Shown: in pieces, positions 24,176 to 36,023 of the stretch
Position numbering within the stretch: the stretch's first letter is position 1
How the letters are laid out: each line of letters starts with the position of its first letter
Origin: Actinostola sp. cb2023
Taxonomy: Eukaryota > Cnidaria > Anthozoa > Actiniaria > Actinostolidae
Direction: 5' to 3'
Length of the DNA: 64,000 nt
Assembly: GCA_033675265.1 (NCBI GenBank)
Contig: JAUJYZ010000745.1
Location: forward strand, 195,001-259,000
Program-made: the position numbers and the translations under genes
The notes under the pieces: generated by a model
Seen by the model: only the letters and a program-made list of their open reading frames with translations
Database searches by the model: none
What the model was told of the DNA's origin: nothing

Positions 24176-24430
24176 AGTGGTGGATATTTACCGAACGTCA
24201 AGGTAAATATCTACCACTACTCACCGACACTGAGTGGAATAATTGTTTTAGTATATACCACACAAGTGAATAGCCAGCCAAATATACATGTATAAAAACA
24301 TTTTTCAAGAAGAAAGAGACACGAAACGCGACGCCATCTTGTTTTGCTCGGAGGTTAATAGCTAAGGATATCCCTAGTTTGATTAACCAATCACAGCGCA
24401 TGAAAAGCACTATTCACTTGTGTGGTATAT
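24176..24430. mobile_element. Palindromic element near the globin B 3' end
   Basis: ggtggatatttaccg.../ggtaaatatctaccac forms one hairpin, and tagtatataccacacaagtgaatag is mirrored at 24404-24434. Confidence 0.5.
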
Positions 24431-24730
24431 ACTAATATTTAATATTTTCCAGGTGTACACAATTAATCAAGAGTCAAAGTACATCATAGTAAATGGTGTG
24501 TCATCTGTTTCATCATTTTAAATTCACATCATAGATCTCATAATAGATCTCATAATATGAAATTTTGACACAGGCAATTTCATACGAATTACTATAAATG
24601 CACCCACAATTCCTCTCGGTCTCAGATCATCCATTTCAGATCATCCATGATCAACGGGGTAGGTGTATGTGCACCCATTGTTACATGATTGTACATGTAC
24701 GCATACCTGAATATTTTCACAATGATTCAA

Positions 24731-24916
24731 CTAACTGGCTATTATTTCTATGTCACTGTGCTCATTGGTGTCGTGCGTAATGTCTTTCCCATTGATCCCC
24801 ATCATCATGGATTGAGTTACTGCATTGAATAGCTTATTCCAGGCAAGGGAGGATTCTGTAGTCCATGATGACTCGAGTCGTGGGCGTATCGCATCGATAA
24901 AGGCTATTCGCATATG
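24731..24916 (-). CDS. Globin B exon 3
   Basis: 62 codons including TAG, after the acceptor GTCGTTTAG ending at 24917. Reads HMRIAFIDAIRPRLESSW then AWNKLFNAVTQSMMMG, aligning with helix H of globin A (AWAELYGFIAQSM), followed by a polar Asp/Glu-rich tail. Confidence 0.88.
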   Translation of the reverse strand, partial: HMRIAFIDAIRPRLESSWTTESSLAWNKLFNAVTQSMMMGINGKDITHDTNEHSDIEIIAS

Positions 24917-25272
24917 CTAAACGACAGAAAAGCACGAGGTTTTAAAAATGCCATGCACAGTTGTGAATACCGACGTGTCTGAGATATATCGTAGATATTT
25001 TACTTCTAGTACTGAGAGGGTGACACATAATACACTAATAAACTCGTGGTCCTCAAATAAAGGTTAATACAGTCAGAGTATGTACATGTTCTATATCCCG
25101 TTCAATACAGTGTGAGAGGCCGTCTCACCACTTTCCTCAGTAGATGATATTTGACTGGGGGCTAACTGTAGAATACATCGCCAAAGTATATTGCATGCTT
25201 TTAGTGTTTGTACTCGAGTAGTAATAATACTAATAACATAATACTAATAATGATAATAATGATAATACTATA

Positions 25273-25350
<78 letters not shown>

Positions 25351-28300
25351 GCAATAGTAATAATACTAATCATAGTAATAATATACATGAAAAAAATACT
25401 CGATTCTGATTGGCTTAGAGCTGTGCAGTTGAAACTGCAGTGCAAATTACTTTTTTTTTCATGAATATTATTAATTGGTAATCTTACGATTTCTCGTTCA
25501 ATTTGGCCAAATTGAACTCGAAACCGTATGATTATTATAAGTAATACCATGGCACTGAGGGATATTAGTGATTAATATCCCGAAGAAGCCATGGTATTAG
25601 TTTGTAATACCATGATCACCGAGGACATGGACAAAAATACAGGCTTGAGTTAACCGGCGCAAAGGAGAATATATTATAGTGTTTTGTGAAAGAGTCTTGA
25701 TTAGACTGTACTCTGGGGAATGCTTCATGCATGTTGCACATCTTTGTTTCATTTACACAATAAAAGAGTATAAATTAGTTATAGTAAGGAGTACCTGAAG
25801 GTAAACAGATCAGAAATGGTGGAAGGTCGGTTTACTTTTGTGAGAGATGACGAAGTGGAGCAAGTAAGGGAGAATACGGTTCCTCAAAACACTAAAAAGC
25901 ACATACAGAAAAAGAGGAAAGTGCCAACTAATATAATATTTCATTGTGTGAACAAATAACAGAAATAGCTATAATAAAATATCCTTTTAATTCGACTTTT
26001 GTGCATTTCCTTCTATTGCGCATGCGTTAACGATGTTGTGGATATCAAAATACCACTGTATTTTGAGCTTCACACATCCCACACGTCTTGAATGCTCGAG
26101 TCATCATAAGTAGAGGAGCGATTAAGTACTATTTGGTTTGCTCTTGGGTCCCAATGATTGTGTGTACACCTGGTGTATATGAGGGACTGACTTGCATCCT
26201 CATGCATAGTAATGAGGGATATTTAGTCTAAATTTCCCTCATGATTGTATTCATGAGGGAGATTTAGTCTAAATTTCCCTCATTACTATGCATGAGCGAT
26301 GCTTGACTTCGAGCTTTCGCGAGGGATGTTCGATGTTAAATGTCCCTCGTGGAACAATGAAAACCGAGGTGATCATGGTATTACCTCTACTAATAATGCA
26401 TCATTTATATAACGCGCTTTATAATTACAAATAAAATAGATCTCCTAATTAGTGTATTGATACATGACTCACTTCCAGATGCACTTCCTTCGTTTGTCTT
26501 TCTCTATGTCTTCCTCCAAGTTCAATAAGATAAACTTGAAAGGTTTCAAAGTCATCTAGAGAGATAACGGCTGTGTCGATGGCTTTCATGATTCGCCGTG
26601 CATGACCAAGCAACGGCCTCGACTCGGTCAGTTTCTCTTTGGTCATCGTGCGAAACTCGGGAAAGAGCTGTTGGTAGTATGGATGTACTTCGAAAAATCT
26701 TGAAAATTGAATTGACATAGTTCTGTTACTGACAACAATAATCTGATATTGAGGCAGTTTATCACGTAATTTCAAAACTTATAGAAGACATAGGACAAAC
26801 AAATGATTATCATAGCTGGAAAGAGCTCGTTGAAGCTAGTAAAAATGTGAAGTTTGGAAAAGATCGCTTCAAAAATTGCGAAGATATGAATTTTCAAAAA
26901 TCTAAATTTTTGTATGAAAACCTGAGTTGCCTCTAGTACCAGCGTAAATTTCCAAAGGTTTTCATATAAAATTTCGATTTTGAAAATTTATATCTTCGCA
27001 ATTTGTGAGGCGATCTCATTTCCAAATTTCACATTTTTACTAATTTCAACGAGCTCTTTCCAGCTATGATAATCATATTATTGTCATATGAGTTTTGAAA
27101 TTACATGATAAACCTGCATTTGACGGTTGTCAATGTCAATGGCACGGTTCCATAGTCAATGGCGCCGTTATGGCGGTTGCATCGTCAATACTCCTTTTTA
27201 CAGTTCCCGGCGCCATCTTGAAAGGTAGCCATGCCTTTGAATCGGAGTGAGACCAACGGCGACCTTGCAATGATAGAGACCTTTTTTAAACACGAGGGCG
27301 CACTATAAAAGGAGAGGTACCTAGCAATCGTTTGCAAAATTATTGACACCCCTCTCAAAAAACGGGGTTGAAAATGTTTCAACGTTTATTTTAGTGACCC
27401 AAATGTATCAATCATCCTTCTCCCCTCCCCCCTAAATCAATGTTGATGTGCTCTTTAAAATGATATGCCGTGGTGCCATTTTCGTCAACATTGAGAGGGG
27501 GAACGGGGGGTTAAAAGTGGAAAAATACGACACTTTCAATTTTCTCATTTTGTCAGTTGGGGTGTCAAACCATTTTGCAAACGATTGTAGGGTATGTTCG
27601 TTGGATCTGTCAATCAAATCTACCGACTGAGACGTCACACAGAGAGGATCTCAAGAACTGCAAGCTCTATAAATCAATCAAATGGACAAGAAACTGTGGA
27701 AATAAGTACTAAAACGCACACGGATGATTTTTGTTGTACAATTCACTATCACTTTTCACTTTGGTAAAATCAAACTATGGTGCTTTGAACTGGAACCGTT
27801 AGCCTTTTGAAGTCGCACGGCTCTAGTATTCTGCTTCAGTATCAATCGTTTCTTTCGTAGGTTATCTTAAAATTTACCCGCCAAGACATGGAAATACCAC
27901 TTGCGAATTAAATATACTCACAGCATAGGTTTCGAAACCTTACCGATCTTTACCATAAAAGTACAGAGATGTACAAATGCTCGACACATTTACCTCGTAA
28001 CAAGACGCCTTCGCGGCGAACGACGTCGTTCGTCTTGTTATGGTGACGACGAAGACGAACGTAACTTGTGTAATGAAAACAATACATAGTTTTATGCTTG
28101 GAAATGCTTACTACAGGCAAAGAGGATTTCGCTTCATGAATTTGTAGGCCTAAATAAGAAGTACGGATGTTGATTGTTGTGATACATGGCGCGCGAAATT
28201 CAAAACATTCTTCAGTACGCGTGGTGCGAATGAAAATCGTATAGATAACTACCGAATACGAAAAATATTGACACGTCCGTCTATAACTGTTTTAGACGTA

Positions 28301-31300
28301 AATTTACAATTTCTTCATTGACTTTGCTGTTGAAATGTGACTTTATTAAGAAAATTATCTTACCCCGTTGTTCAGCCATGTTCAACCATTGTCCGACATA
28401 TTGAAACTCATTATTATTCAAAAAATTGTGGGTGGAGCGATGCCCTTTTATAGTGCGCCCTCGTGTTTAACACCTTGGACAATTATTCACATGTCTCTAT
28501 CATTGCAAGGTCACCGTTGGTCTCGCTTCGATGCAAAGGCTCGGCTACCTTTCAAGATGGCGCCGGGAACTGCATGTAAAAAGGAGTATTAATGGCGGCC
28601 ATTTTGAAATTTTGCTGCTTTTATATTTCACTAGAATCAGTGTTACATTATCATGTCATGTCACTCAAACCTACCAGACGTACAACAACTCGAAAGGAAG
28701 CATGTTATGAATGTTAAATTTACAATGATTGTGCCTTGGTATGTGCTGACTATGAGTGCTGCCTCCTATTGGTTTGTTGGTGTTGTTAGACTAAGAATTA
28801 TATCTGTCACTCGAAGAAGCCGGCTAGATGGACAAAAATTGAACACAATCTGAAATCCGATTCCCATTTGCCGTGGGATTTGCCTCAGCGATGTTCCCGT
28901 AACTGACTCATGACGTGTTCGTTTTATTTTGTGACCTTTAGGTCAAATCTTGCACTAGATCATTCGATCAGAATACTGAAAGGTAACCTGAGTATCAGGC
29001 TTTTTTGGCGGAAGGGGGAGAGAAAAAGAAAGGGCCCTCTCCCCTGTTTTGAAACAGCGGTAAACGGAATTAACAAAAGCAGAAACACATCAATACGACA
29101 GCATGCAAGTGAGTTTTAAGTACACGTAGGATAGACAAAGACCCCCTCGATGAGCATTATGCTCTTGGGGTTAATGTCGCGGGAAATATATGTTTGAATA
29201 AATAAATAAGGAAAAACCCCTTTGGGAACAGCCCTTCACTGTAGTACGAGGTAACGAACACACTGTCGAAGAACTAAAGGAGAACTAAAGTGTGATATGA
29301 ATTATTTATTTATTTATTTTGAAAATCGATTACATATGAAGTGAAAAGTGCCGGATGTTTCAGTATTTTGTGATTTGAGCTTCGCATTTGCGAGTTATAA
29401 AGGTTTGCGTGATATGCTAATTCGGTGACGTCAGCTGAGTGTTTTTAATTTATTATACAAAGCGCCCTTGTGCATATTATTGACATTTTTAATCTGGCTA
29501 AAAGTTTTCTACAACTTGTATACATGCAGGAGCCCATAAGTAGGAGCGTCCATACGGTATTGGGTAGTGTCACAGCGTTTTCACAAGTGTGGTTATTTTT
29601 AGAACAGTTTTCCCGCGAATTTAGACCAATCAGAGAACGTTTCCGGTATGACGTTTTTTTGGAATTTTGATGAGATGGCAGGTAAAATAAAGATGGCATC
29701 CGATAGCGACAAAGAGATTCTTCAAGTGAACTAATTAACTACGAATCGTCTAGTGATAGTGAGAGCAGTATTGAGTCATTCGGTACAACAGAATCACTTG
29801 AAAGTGATAGTGGTGACGATTGTGCTTCTAAAGGCATCCAAAGCAAGTGGTTCGAAGAACTCGAACACGAAGTGACCGACTGAGAAGCTGTTGTAGTGTG
29901 TGGATGCAAATTAGCCGAAGACTTTCAAAGACATATTTTCGTCTAAACTATTTCGTCAGAAAGTGAATTCAATTTATTCTTGGATGTGGTTTAGTGGTAT
30001 CTTGTAATTATCGTTGTGGAGTTTGAAGACTGACAAGGCTATTCAAAAACAAATTCGCTGAAACTGCATGAGCGACAAGACGAGTGAATCAAATTACAAA
30101 TAAGATTGGTGAAAGTAAGCGTATTTGTTGTCATTTGTTGTGTCTTCATCTGTTACCTAAAATGACTTAAAAATGGATTGTGCATATTTTTGTGAGTCTG
30201 CCGATTTGAAATATATTAATAAAAACACCTTCATTCAAGTTTTGATGTTTAATTTAGTAGATTCACTGAGCTTATTATTTTATACACACGCTTCACTGTC
30301 AATGTAAAGAAGAGTTGAGCGAAACTGACTCAAAATTGCTTTGTTTTTAAATTCAGTGACCTTCATTTAGGGGTGGACCATTTGATCGTTGATGGGGGTG
30401 GGGGGTTAAATCCCAAAATAAATATCGAACAAGCACTTCCACCTTTAAAAAAATATCGTGCAAGAACAAATGCATCAAAAAAAATATCGTGCATCTTCAG
30501 CTTTTTTTAAATTTGGTAGACCTAAATTTGAGTGTTATACCTGTGTACTCTGCACGGGACAGGTCTTGAATTTCAAATTCAAAACCTAGCATTGTAGCCC
30601 AAGGGGCGTAGCGTGCATTATGCAACGTATACACACGTGCGTACAATTTAAAATAATTAAAATATATATATTAAAAAAAAAGAAATCTAAGACAAAATCG
30701 TAAGAGCTGACTAGCTTTGAAATTATGAAATCCGGGAAATGGCACTTCAGGGAGTGTGTATATGTATAATATTATTGTAGTTAGAAGCAGCCCCAGTGAA
30801 CAGTCTCTCAAACATGCAAAATAAACTACAAAAAAAACTGAGTGATCAGCATTTTACTATATATATTTGTGTAGCAAGAAAATCCGCTAGAAAACGAAGA
30901 AAATGGTATTTCCAAGGCTCTAGATTTCAAAATTTCCAGGGGGAGTATGCCCCCTTACCCCCCTAGAAGCGTGCGGCTTCGGCACTCGTTTCTCTCTGCG
31001 TACATTAGAAAAAAGCATGCTACACCTCTGAAAAGTATTGCAACGCGAGCATTGAATACTTGATAATTATATATTTAACTAAAAGATAATGACTCTCCGT
31101 GCTTCTATACAAAATTAATGCACGCTGAGGTCTTGAAACTGCTGGTAGTGGATGCACGAGCAGAACGCGAGTGCATTCAGCAGCTTTCAAGATAATAGCT
31201 TATACTCCCTAGGATTTTTCTGTTTCAGTGGAAATTTCACCATTCATTGATTGATGGCATGTAAATTTAATAAATCATGATGTAAGTAGAACAACAGACT

Positions 31301-33115
31301 GTACAAATAATTAAATTAAATAAACAAAGGTAATTTATTATACAATTTTCAATATTATCAATTTGGCAACTGAATAGATATTGGCAACAAAAATAAATTT
31401 GGTTTAAAAAAATATCGTGCAAGGGCCTAAGGCAGTGAAAAAATATCGTGCAACATGAAAAGGTGAAAAAAAAAAATCAACGATACTTTAAATCGCCCCC
31501 ACCCCCCATCAAAAATCAAATGGTCCGCCCCTTACTGCGCTCAAACAGTCGGCTGGAACTTGTCAATTAATCAAATTCAAAACTCAAACGAATTGAAAAC
31601 TAAACTGATACATTATTCGACCAAATGATCCATAATGTAGCTCAAAATCATATTTGGTTTCCATTTGGTGGGTCTTCTGACTTTTATTTTTAAGTTTTCT
31701 GATTTTTCATGTTGATTGACAGAAGCGAAAAACCAAATTACAAGCCAACTGCCTAAATAGACTATCGCTTTCAATGCACCTTACTTGACTTTAACTTTGA
31801 CTTTCTAACGTTTCAGAGGCACAACGCTTCATAATACGTTTGTATTTCTCCGTGAGGTAAACAGGAACTGGTATTTCTGATCAGAAAACACGAGTTCACA
31901 TTATCTATCCTCGAACCGCCTGGCCATCACTTCAATTCAAATCCTGTAAGTTCACTTCGTTCGGGAAACGCAGTCTAGAATTTTAGGTCAAGGTTCAAAG
32001 TAGCGGCCTATGGAATCCCGGGAAGTTGTTGGTATGATAAAATTGTGAATCAGACACAAAGAAAACTGGATAATCCTGACTTTTATTTGTACATTCATCT
32101 CTTCGGGTCTTTCGAAATTCCGCCATTTTATTTTTGACGTGAAACCGGAAATGAAACCGCCATACCGGAAACGTTCTCTGATTGGTCAATTGACAGAAAA
32201 ACTGTTCTAAAAATAACCACACTTGTGAAAACGCTGTGACACAGACCCAATATAGAGCATGGACGCTCCTACTTATGGGCTCCTGATACATGATAATAAG
32301 AATATAGGCGTTGTCTTGAAGTTTATATTGAACTTTTTTTTTTTCAAACAGACGTTTCGGTCTCTGACCAGAGACCTTCTTCAGTGTGATGGAAAACGTC
32401 AAAATACATGACTGATACATGATGTTAAACTTTTTTTTCTATTTCAGAAAAGAGTGCTGCTCGAAAAAAATAGATAAATAAGTTATGAAAAAAAACACCT
32501 GACGTCACCGAATTAGCATAACTCGCAACGCACAAATCACAAAATACTGAAACATCCTGCACTTTTACACTTCATATGTAAACAACAACTTTCAAACGGA
32601 AAAAAATTCACAAATCATTCGAATGATAAAAATTCAATAAAAAACTCGTTGCCAAAGAAACGAGTGTTTTCATCTTTCAACACATGACCAAATATCAACC
32701 CGTTGCTATGCAGCCATTTTGAATTACCGACAACAATTTCAATACAATACTTGACTGTCTTAAAACTTTACCCAACTTATTGTAGGTTGAGTAACATATG
32801 AATGCAAAGACGTTCTTATTGTCGTAGCTCGGAATAATTTCTGATTATACAAACAATGAGATAAATGGTCAGTTTGAGACGCTGAACTACGTTGAAGTGT
32901 TGTTGGGGGCGATATTTTTAAATGCGATGAACGTTAATTATTTACCTTATGAACATGTCGACTCCCACAGTTGTTTGATGCTGCTGGATGACTGGCCATG
33001 TTGCTTTGAGGATGTTTTTTTCCTCGTTGCTCAAAGGTTCGTTGTTGACACAATGATGATCTTGTGGCTCAACAACATCTGTCTTCTTGCTGTGAGCTGA
33101 ATGCCCGCATCCCAT
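24731..33115 (-). CDS. Globin B: paralogous lipid-anchor-type globin (3 exons), convergent with globin A
   Basis: Spliced CDS complement(join(24731..24916, 26473..26698, 32946..33115)), 582 bp, 193 aa. It starts MGCGHSAHSK, again a predicted myristoylation plus palmitoylation site. Globin landmarks: Trp40 (helix A), Phe69 (CD1), His89 (distal E7, LLGHARRIM) and His121 (proximal F8, LGGRH). Donors AAG/GTAAAT and GAA/GTGAGT and acceptors TTTTCAAG and GTCGTTTAG give phase 2 and phase 0 introns at the same places as globin A, and exon 2 has exactly the same length, 226 bp. The third exon (HMRIAFIDAI...) has diverged more and lacks the VGE motif that opens helix G in globin A. Introns are 6.2 kb and 1.56 kb, both filled with MITEs. 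The arrangement indicates an inverted tandem duplication of one ancestral gene. The function is likely similar, but ligand and membrane roles are inferred. Confidence 0.92.
25276..25351. repeat. (AAT)n microsatellite in globin B intron 2
   Basis: About 25 uninterrupted aat units, with a degenerate continuation to 25385. Confidence 0.95.
25602..26388. mobile_element. TIR element in globin B intron 2, with inner hairpin
   Basis: aataccatgatcaccgagg is mirrored at 26363-26385. An inner palindrome at 26190-26300 (atgcatagtaatgaggga / tccctcattactatgcat) is nearly perfect. Confidence 0.6.
26473..26698 (-). CDS. Globin B exon 2 (haem pocket)
   Basis: Begins with the last base of the split Arg codon, then FFEVHPYYQQLFPEF, and contains His89 and His121. 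The acceptor TTTTCAAG ends at 26699 and the donor GTGAGT starts at 26472. Same length as exon 2 of globin A. Confidence 0.93.
26754..27117. mobile_element. Long-armed MITE 55 bp from globin B exon 2
   Basis: Arms of over 110 bp: GCAGTTTATCACGTAATTTC... and its complement, including ATGATTATCATAGCTGGAAA. The unit lies in intron 1, directly upstream of the exon 2 acceptor. Confidence 0.75.
27188..28589. mobile_element. TIR element (1.4 kb) in globin B intron 1
   Basis: ATACTCCTTTTTACAGTTCC... is mirrored by ...GTAAAAAGGAGTAT. Arms continue through CCATCTTGAAAGGTAGCC and ctatcattgcaaggtc. A short relative is the hairpin at 58090-58250. A second palindrome lies inside at 27325-27600. Confidence 0.7.
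29707..29883 (+). pseudogene. Acidic Ser/Asp-rich coding remnant inside a transposon-like element
   Basis: An open stretch of 58 codons without an ATG, very rich in Ser, Asp and Glu (YESSSDSESSIESF...) and ending KWFEELEHEVTD stop. A nearby ATG (MASDSDKEI) is in another frame. It sits just inside the left arm of a 2.76-kb inverted-repeat element, so it may be the N-terminal remnant of that element's protein. No family is recognised. Confidence 0.3.
30370..31531. mobile_element. Harbinger-like MITE (1.16 kb), TTA target duplication
   Basis: GGGGTGGACCATTTGATC... is mirrored by ...TCAAATGGTCCGCCCC, with TTA at 30367-30369 and 31532-31534. The motif aaaaaatatcgtgca recurs on both sides. A fragment of the same family lies at 63171-63300. 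Confidence 0.75.
32295..32411 (-). mobile_element. 117-bp retroelement-like insertion with 12-bp target duplication
   Basis: Flanked by CTGATACATGAT at 32283-32294 and 32412-32423. On the - strand it reads CACTGAAGAAGG, a ctct-loop hairpin, CGAAACGTC, then an A13 run. The CTGAAGA...GAAA arrangement resembles the hammerhead-type core described in Penelope-like elements, but with an extra A and no convincing stem I. Confidence 0.5.
32946..33115 (-). CDS. Globin B exon 1
   Basis: Read on the reverse strand from the ATG at 33115: MGCGHSAHSKK, a His/Gln-containing linker, then LSNEEKNILKATW (helix A) and VDMFIR (helix B). The donor GTAAAT starts at 32945 (reverse strand). It is easily missed because a longer + strand open frame (32897-33100) overlaps it. 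Confidence 0.9.
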
Positions 33116-34423
33116 TGTAGCTGGCGGTAGAACCAGAGAACTAGTAAAAGATCAGACAAAGCACAAATTTAAACTTCGATCTCTTAACGTATTAAATAAT
33201 AAATAAACAGTTGTAATGCGACGACCAGGAAGGCGAGTAACACTTCTATTGTTGTTTTTAATCAAATTCAAATACTAATATTTGAAAGATGGACATAAAA
33301 AGAAAAAAACTCATTATTTTTTAAAACCCATTTTCATTATAGCATCGGTGATAATTAATTTGGACGGCTCTAATTTAATGAGCACATCCGCTTGGAGGCA
33401 AACTGAGTTGATTACTGAGTTGAACTTGATGACTGTGTTTTTTTATTTTTGTCCATGTTGAACTCCAGGCAACCCAAGAGGGATTTTGCTAAAATATCTG
33501 AAATTCTAAATATTAATTTTACCTGTGTATGTTCGTATCGTCAACATATGGGAGTTCTATGACATTCCGGCTTTATTTCGAAGTATTATTAGTAATTTGA
33601 GATCTTCCTCGTAACTGAAAAGAGCCTCTATTCGTAGGCGGCTCAAATTTCTAAAAGCAGTATTAGTAAAAATTAAAACTCTTTTCTCTTATTCGAAGAT
33701 ATTTAATCCAATTAATAGAGTTGCTAGAAATGAACTTGATGTCTAATAAATATTCACATAAGGCAAGCTGATTATAAGGCCGAAAAATTAAACTAAGTCG
33801 CACAGTACTAAACGGTAAAACGAGCGACATTTGCCAGCAATCTAGAGTATCATTATTATTATTTTTTTTGAGTATTTTCAACATTTGCAATTCAAAATGT
33901 ATACAAATTAAAGTTCAACCGGGGACAGGGTGTAAATTCATTTCAGTCGTATTGAAACTCATTTACACGTGAAGATTCATTTGAAGATTTATAAATTTCG
34001 GACTCAAATCTATCGAAGCACTCAGTTTGGCACTATATAGTTGATGTTTATACTAATAAAACTAATACTAATAATAGTAATCTATTTTAAATTTATATCA
34101 CGAAAATTACATAATGAAATACTGATCTTCAGTGCGCATGTAAGCCCGAAAGGAATCATGGGTAATGTTTCTGTACAGAATGATTTACCTTTGCACGGTC
34201 GTACTGATGGTGACTTGTGATGTCTCTGCTAACACTACTAATGTACGTTGGCGATGAAGATCGTATAGGAAATCGCACGATTAATTTCTAGTACAATTCG
34301 TACTTTCTGAATAGGTTGAGTGATGTTTTGAAAGTTGCCGTAATTGCATGAGCCTTTAGCCGGGAGAGTACAAGTGGAGACCATGCATTCAAAACATCAC
34401 GAATATCCATTAATACTCCATGC
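33116..34423. other. Upstream region of globin B, no other gene seen
   Basis: AT-rich, without strong repeats and with no recognisable TATA or initiator; the presumed promoter region of globin B. Confidence 0.35.
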
Positions 34424-34680
34424 AGTTTCGCGTTGTTTAGAGATGACCGCTGTCCTTGACAAAAGACGCATTTGTACAGCTTAGAATAGCCTCGATTCAG
34501 AAAACAGTCCGTGCAATTCAAAAATGTTTCCATTGTTTCATGTCAACATTTTTTCGTGTTCTTGTTGATATTTGTGAATAATTTACACTGACTCGAGGCT
34601 AACCCTGTACACATGCGTCTGATGTCAATAAGTACAGCGGTCTTACAACGGGATCTGTGAACGCGAAAAGGGACTATTAC
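34424..34680. repeat. Dispersed repeat, copy 2 (copy 1 at 10245-10500)
   Basis: Same 250-bp sequence as copy 1 with few differences (for example aagacgcatttgtaca, cgtgttcttgttgatatttg). Confidence 0.85.
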
Positions 34681-34775
34681 GAATTCTGTTCTACCTGCAG
34701 AAGATCGTACGATATTTTAATTGCAATACAGTCAACACAATGTGTTTCACAGCAAAAAGAATGTAATAAATAAAT

Positions 34776-34921
<146 letters not shown>

Positions 34922-35634
34922 TAAATAAAATCAATCAATCAATATATATCAATAAATAATTAAATAAATAATTAAAGAAATAATTAAATAAATAAAAAAA
35001 GAAAATAAATAAAAAACAGTAAAAAAATAGAAGCAGTAATCATATGACTATAAACCTTTCGCGATTCTGATTGGTTAATGTTTCCATAATAAGCCTCGTC
35101 CAAAACATTCGAAATCATATGATTTCCGTCAAATTCCTGTTTCCGTTAAATATCAAATATATTGAAAAAAAAAATAACTCAAAGGAAAAATACAAAATTC
35201 TCAAGATAACAAAATGATATTCCATACAATAACCTAGCGTTTCGCCTGATTGGCTCTCAGCCATTGTCAAAAACATTCGAAATGCAATGACGAATCGCTC
35301 GCGCACGATTTCCGTTTTTCTTTCAAACTTTATTGCTTTTGGATGTTTTTTTGACTTTGTTATTGTAAAAAAAAAAATCCAACTCTTATTGACAAAATTT
35401 GACTTCACAAATGTTCAAAACTTTGCAGTGAAAAACGCTCGTGGTTCCACTTGAGTTTTGAACAAACCCAAAGCGCGCGCTCGACAATATACCGCTTGCG
35501 ATTTGTTAATTTTACAATAACTTACAAATTTCTCGCGCGCTGATTGGTTAATTTCCATCATCAATAAAAGGACAGACAGATAAAAATAAAATGGCGCGTA
35601 CAAAGCTGAAGATCGATGCAGAAAAATTCCATCA

Positions 35635-35799
35635 ATGCACGATTGTCCTTCGTTCCAAGTTGACTTTCTTGAGGAAATTTCAGATGAAAAACTCTGCTTG
35701 TCTCTGGAGGAAGTTGAGTCCGAACAGAAAGTAAATGATAGCGTTCGCTTTACGACACTGAACGACTACGAACTGCACGAAATAGTAAGAAGTTCGTAA
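35635..35799 (+). pseudogene. Small acidic ORF, possible exon or transposase remnant
   Basis: 54 codons with ATG start and TAA stop. The composition is protein-like (FLEEISDEKL, then SLEEVESEQ, then RFTTLNDYELHEIV). The RF..L...EL pattern resembles N-terminal parts of some recombinase-derived metazoan proteins, but this is only an impression. It lies among palindromic repeats between globin B and a 36-kb hairpin element. Confidence 0.25.
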
Positions 35800-35860
35800 G
35801 AGAAATACAAGATGGTGTGTAAACATGTTTGAATATTATTATTTTTTATTAAAAAAAAAT

Positions 35861-36023
35861 TGTCATCACTTTTTTAATTTATGCGTCTGTCCTCTTATTG
35901 ACGATAATTTTCGTCATAACATTGTCAAAATAGCATGCGCCCGCCGAGTGGATCCGCATACTACTTTGACAATGATATCACGAAAAACGTCAATAAGAGG
36001 ACAGACGCAAAAAAAGTGATGTC
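35861..36023. mobile_element. Hairpin MITE (163 bp)
   Basis: GTCATCACTTTTTTAATTTATGCG is mirrored by CGCAAAAAAAGTGATGTC. The arms share gcgtctgtcctcttattgac; relatives occur at 23017-23040 and 35565. Confidence 0.7.

Larger units (their letters stand above)
29527..32285. mobile_element. 2.76-kb TIR element with 7-bp target duplication
   Basis: CAGGAGCCCATAAGTAGGAG... is mirrored by ...CTCCTACTTATGGGCTCCTG; arms of roughly 130 bp contain a tgattggtc motif. ATACATG flanks both ends (29520-29526, 32286-32292). Carries an acidic coding remnant near its left end and a nested Harbinger-like element; about 1.6 kb without the latter. hAT-like by TIR start and duplication size, tentatively. Confidence 0.7.
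29285..32590. mobile_element. AGTGCTTATGAAGC-family MITE split by later insertions
   Basis: The left half (about 29285-29526) and right half (about 32424-32590) together match the 58363-58801 copy, including cattacatatgaagtg and gacgtca. The insertions between are listed separately. Confidence 0.65.
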
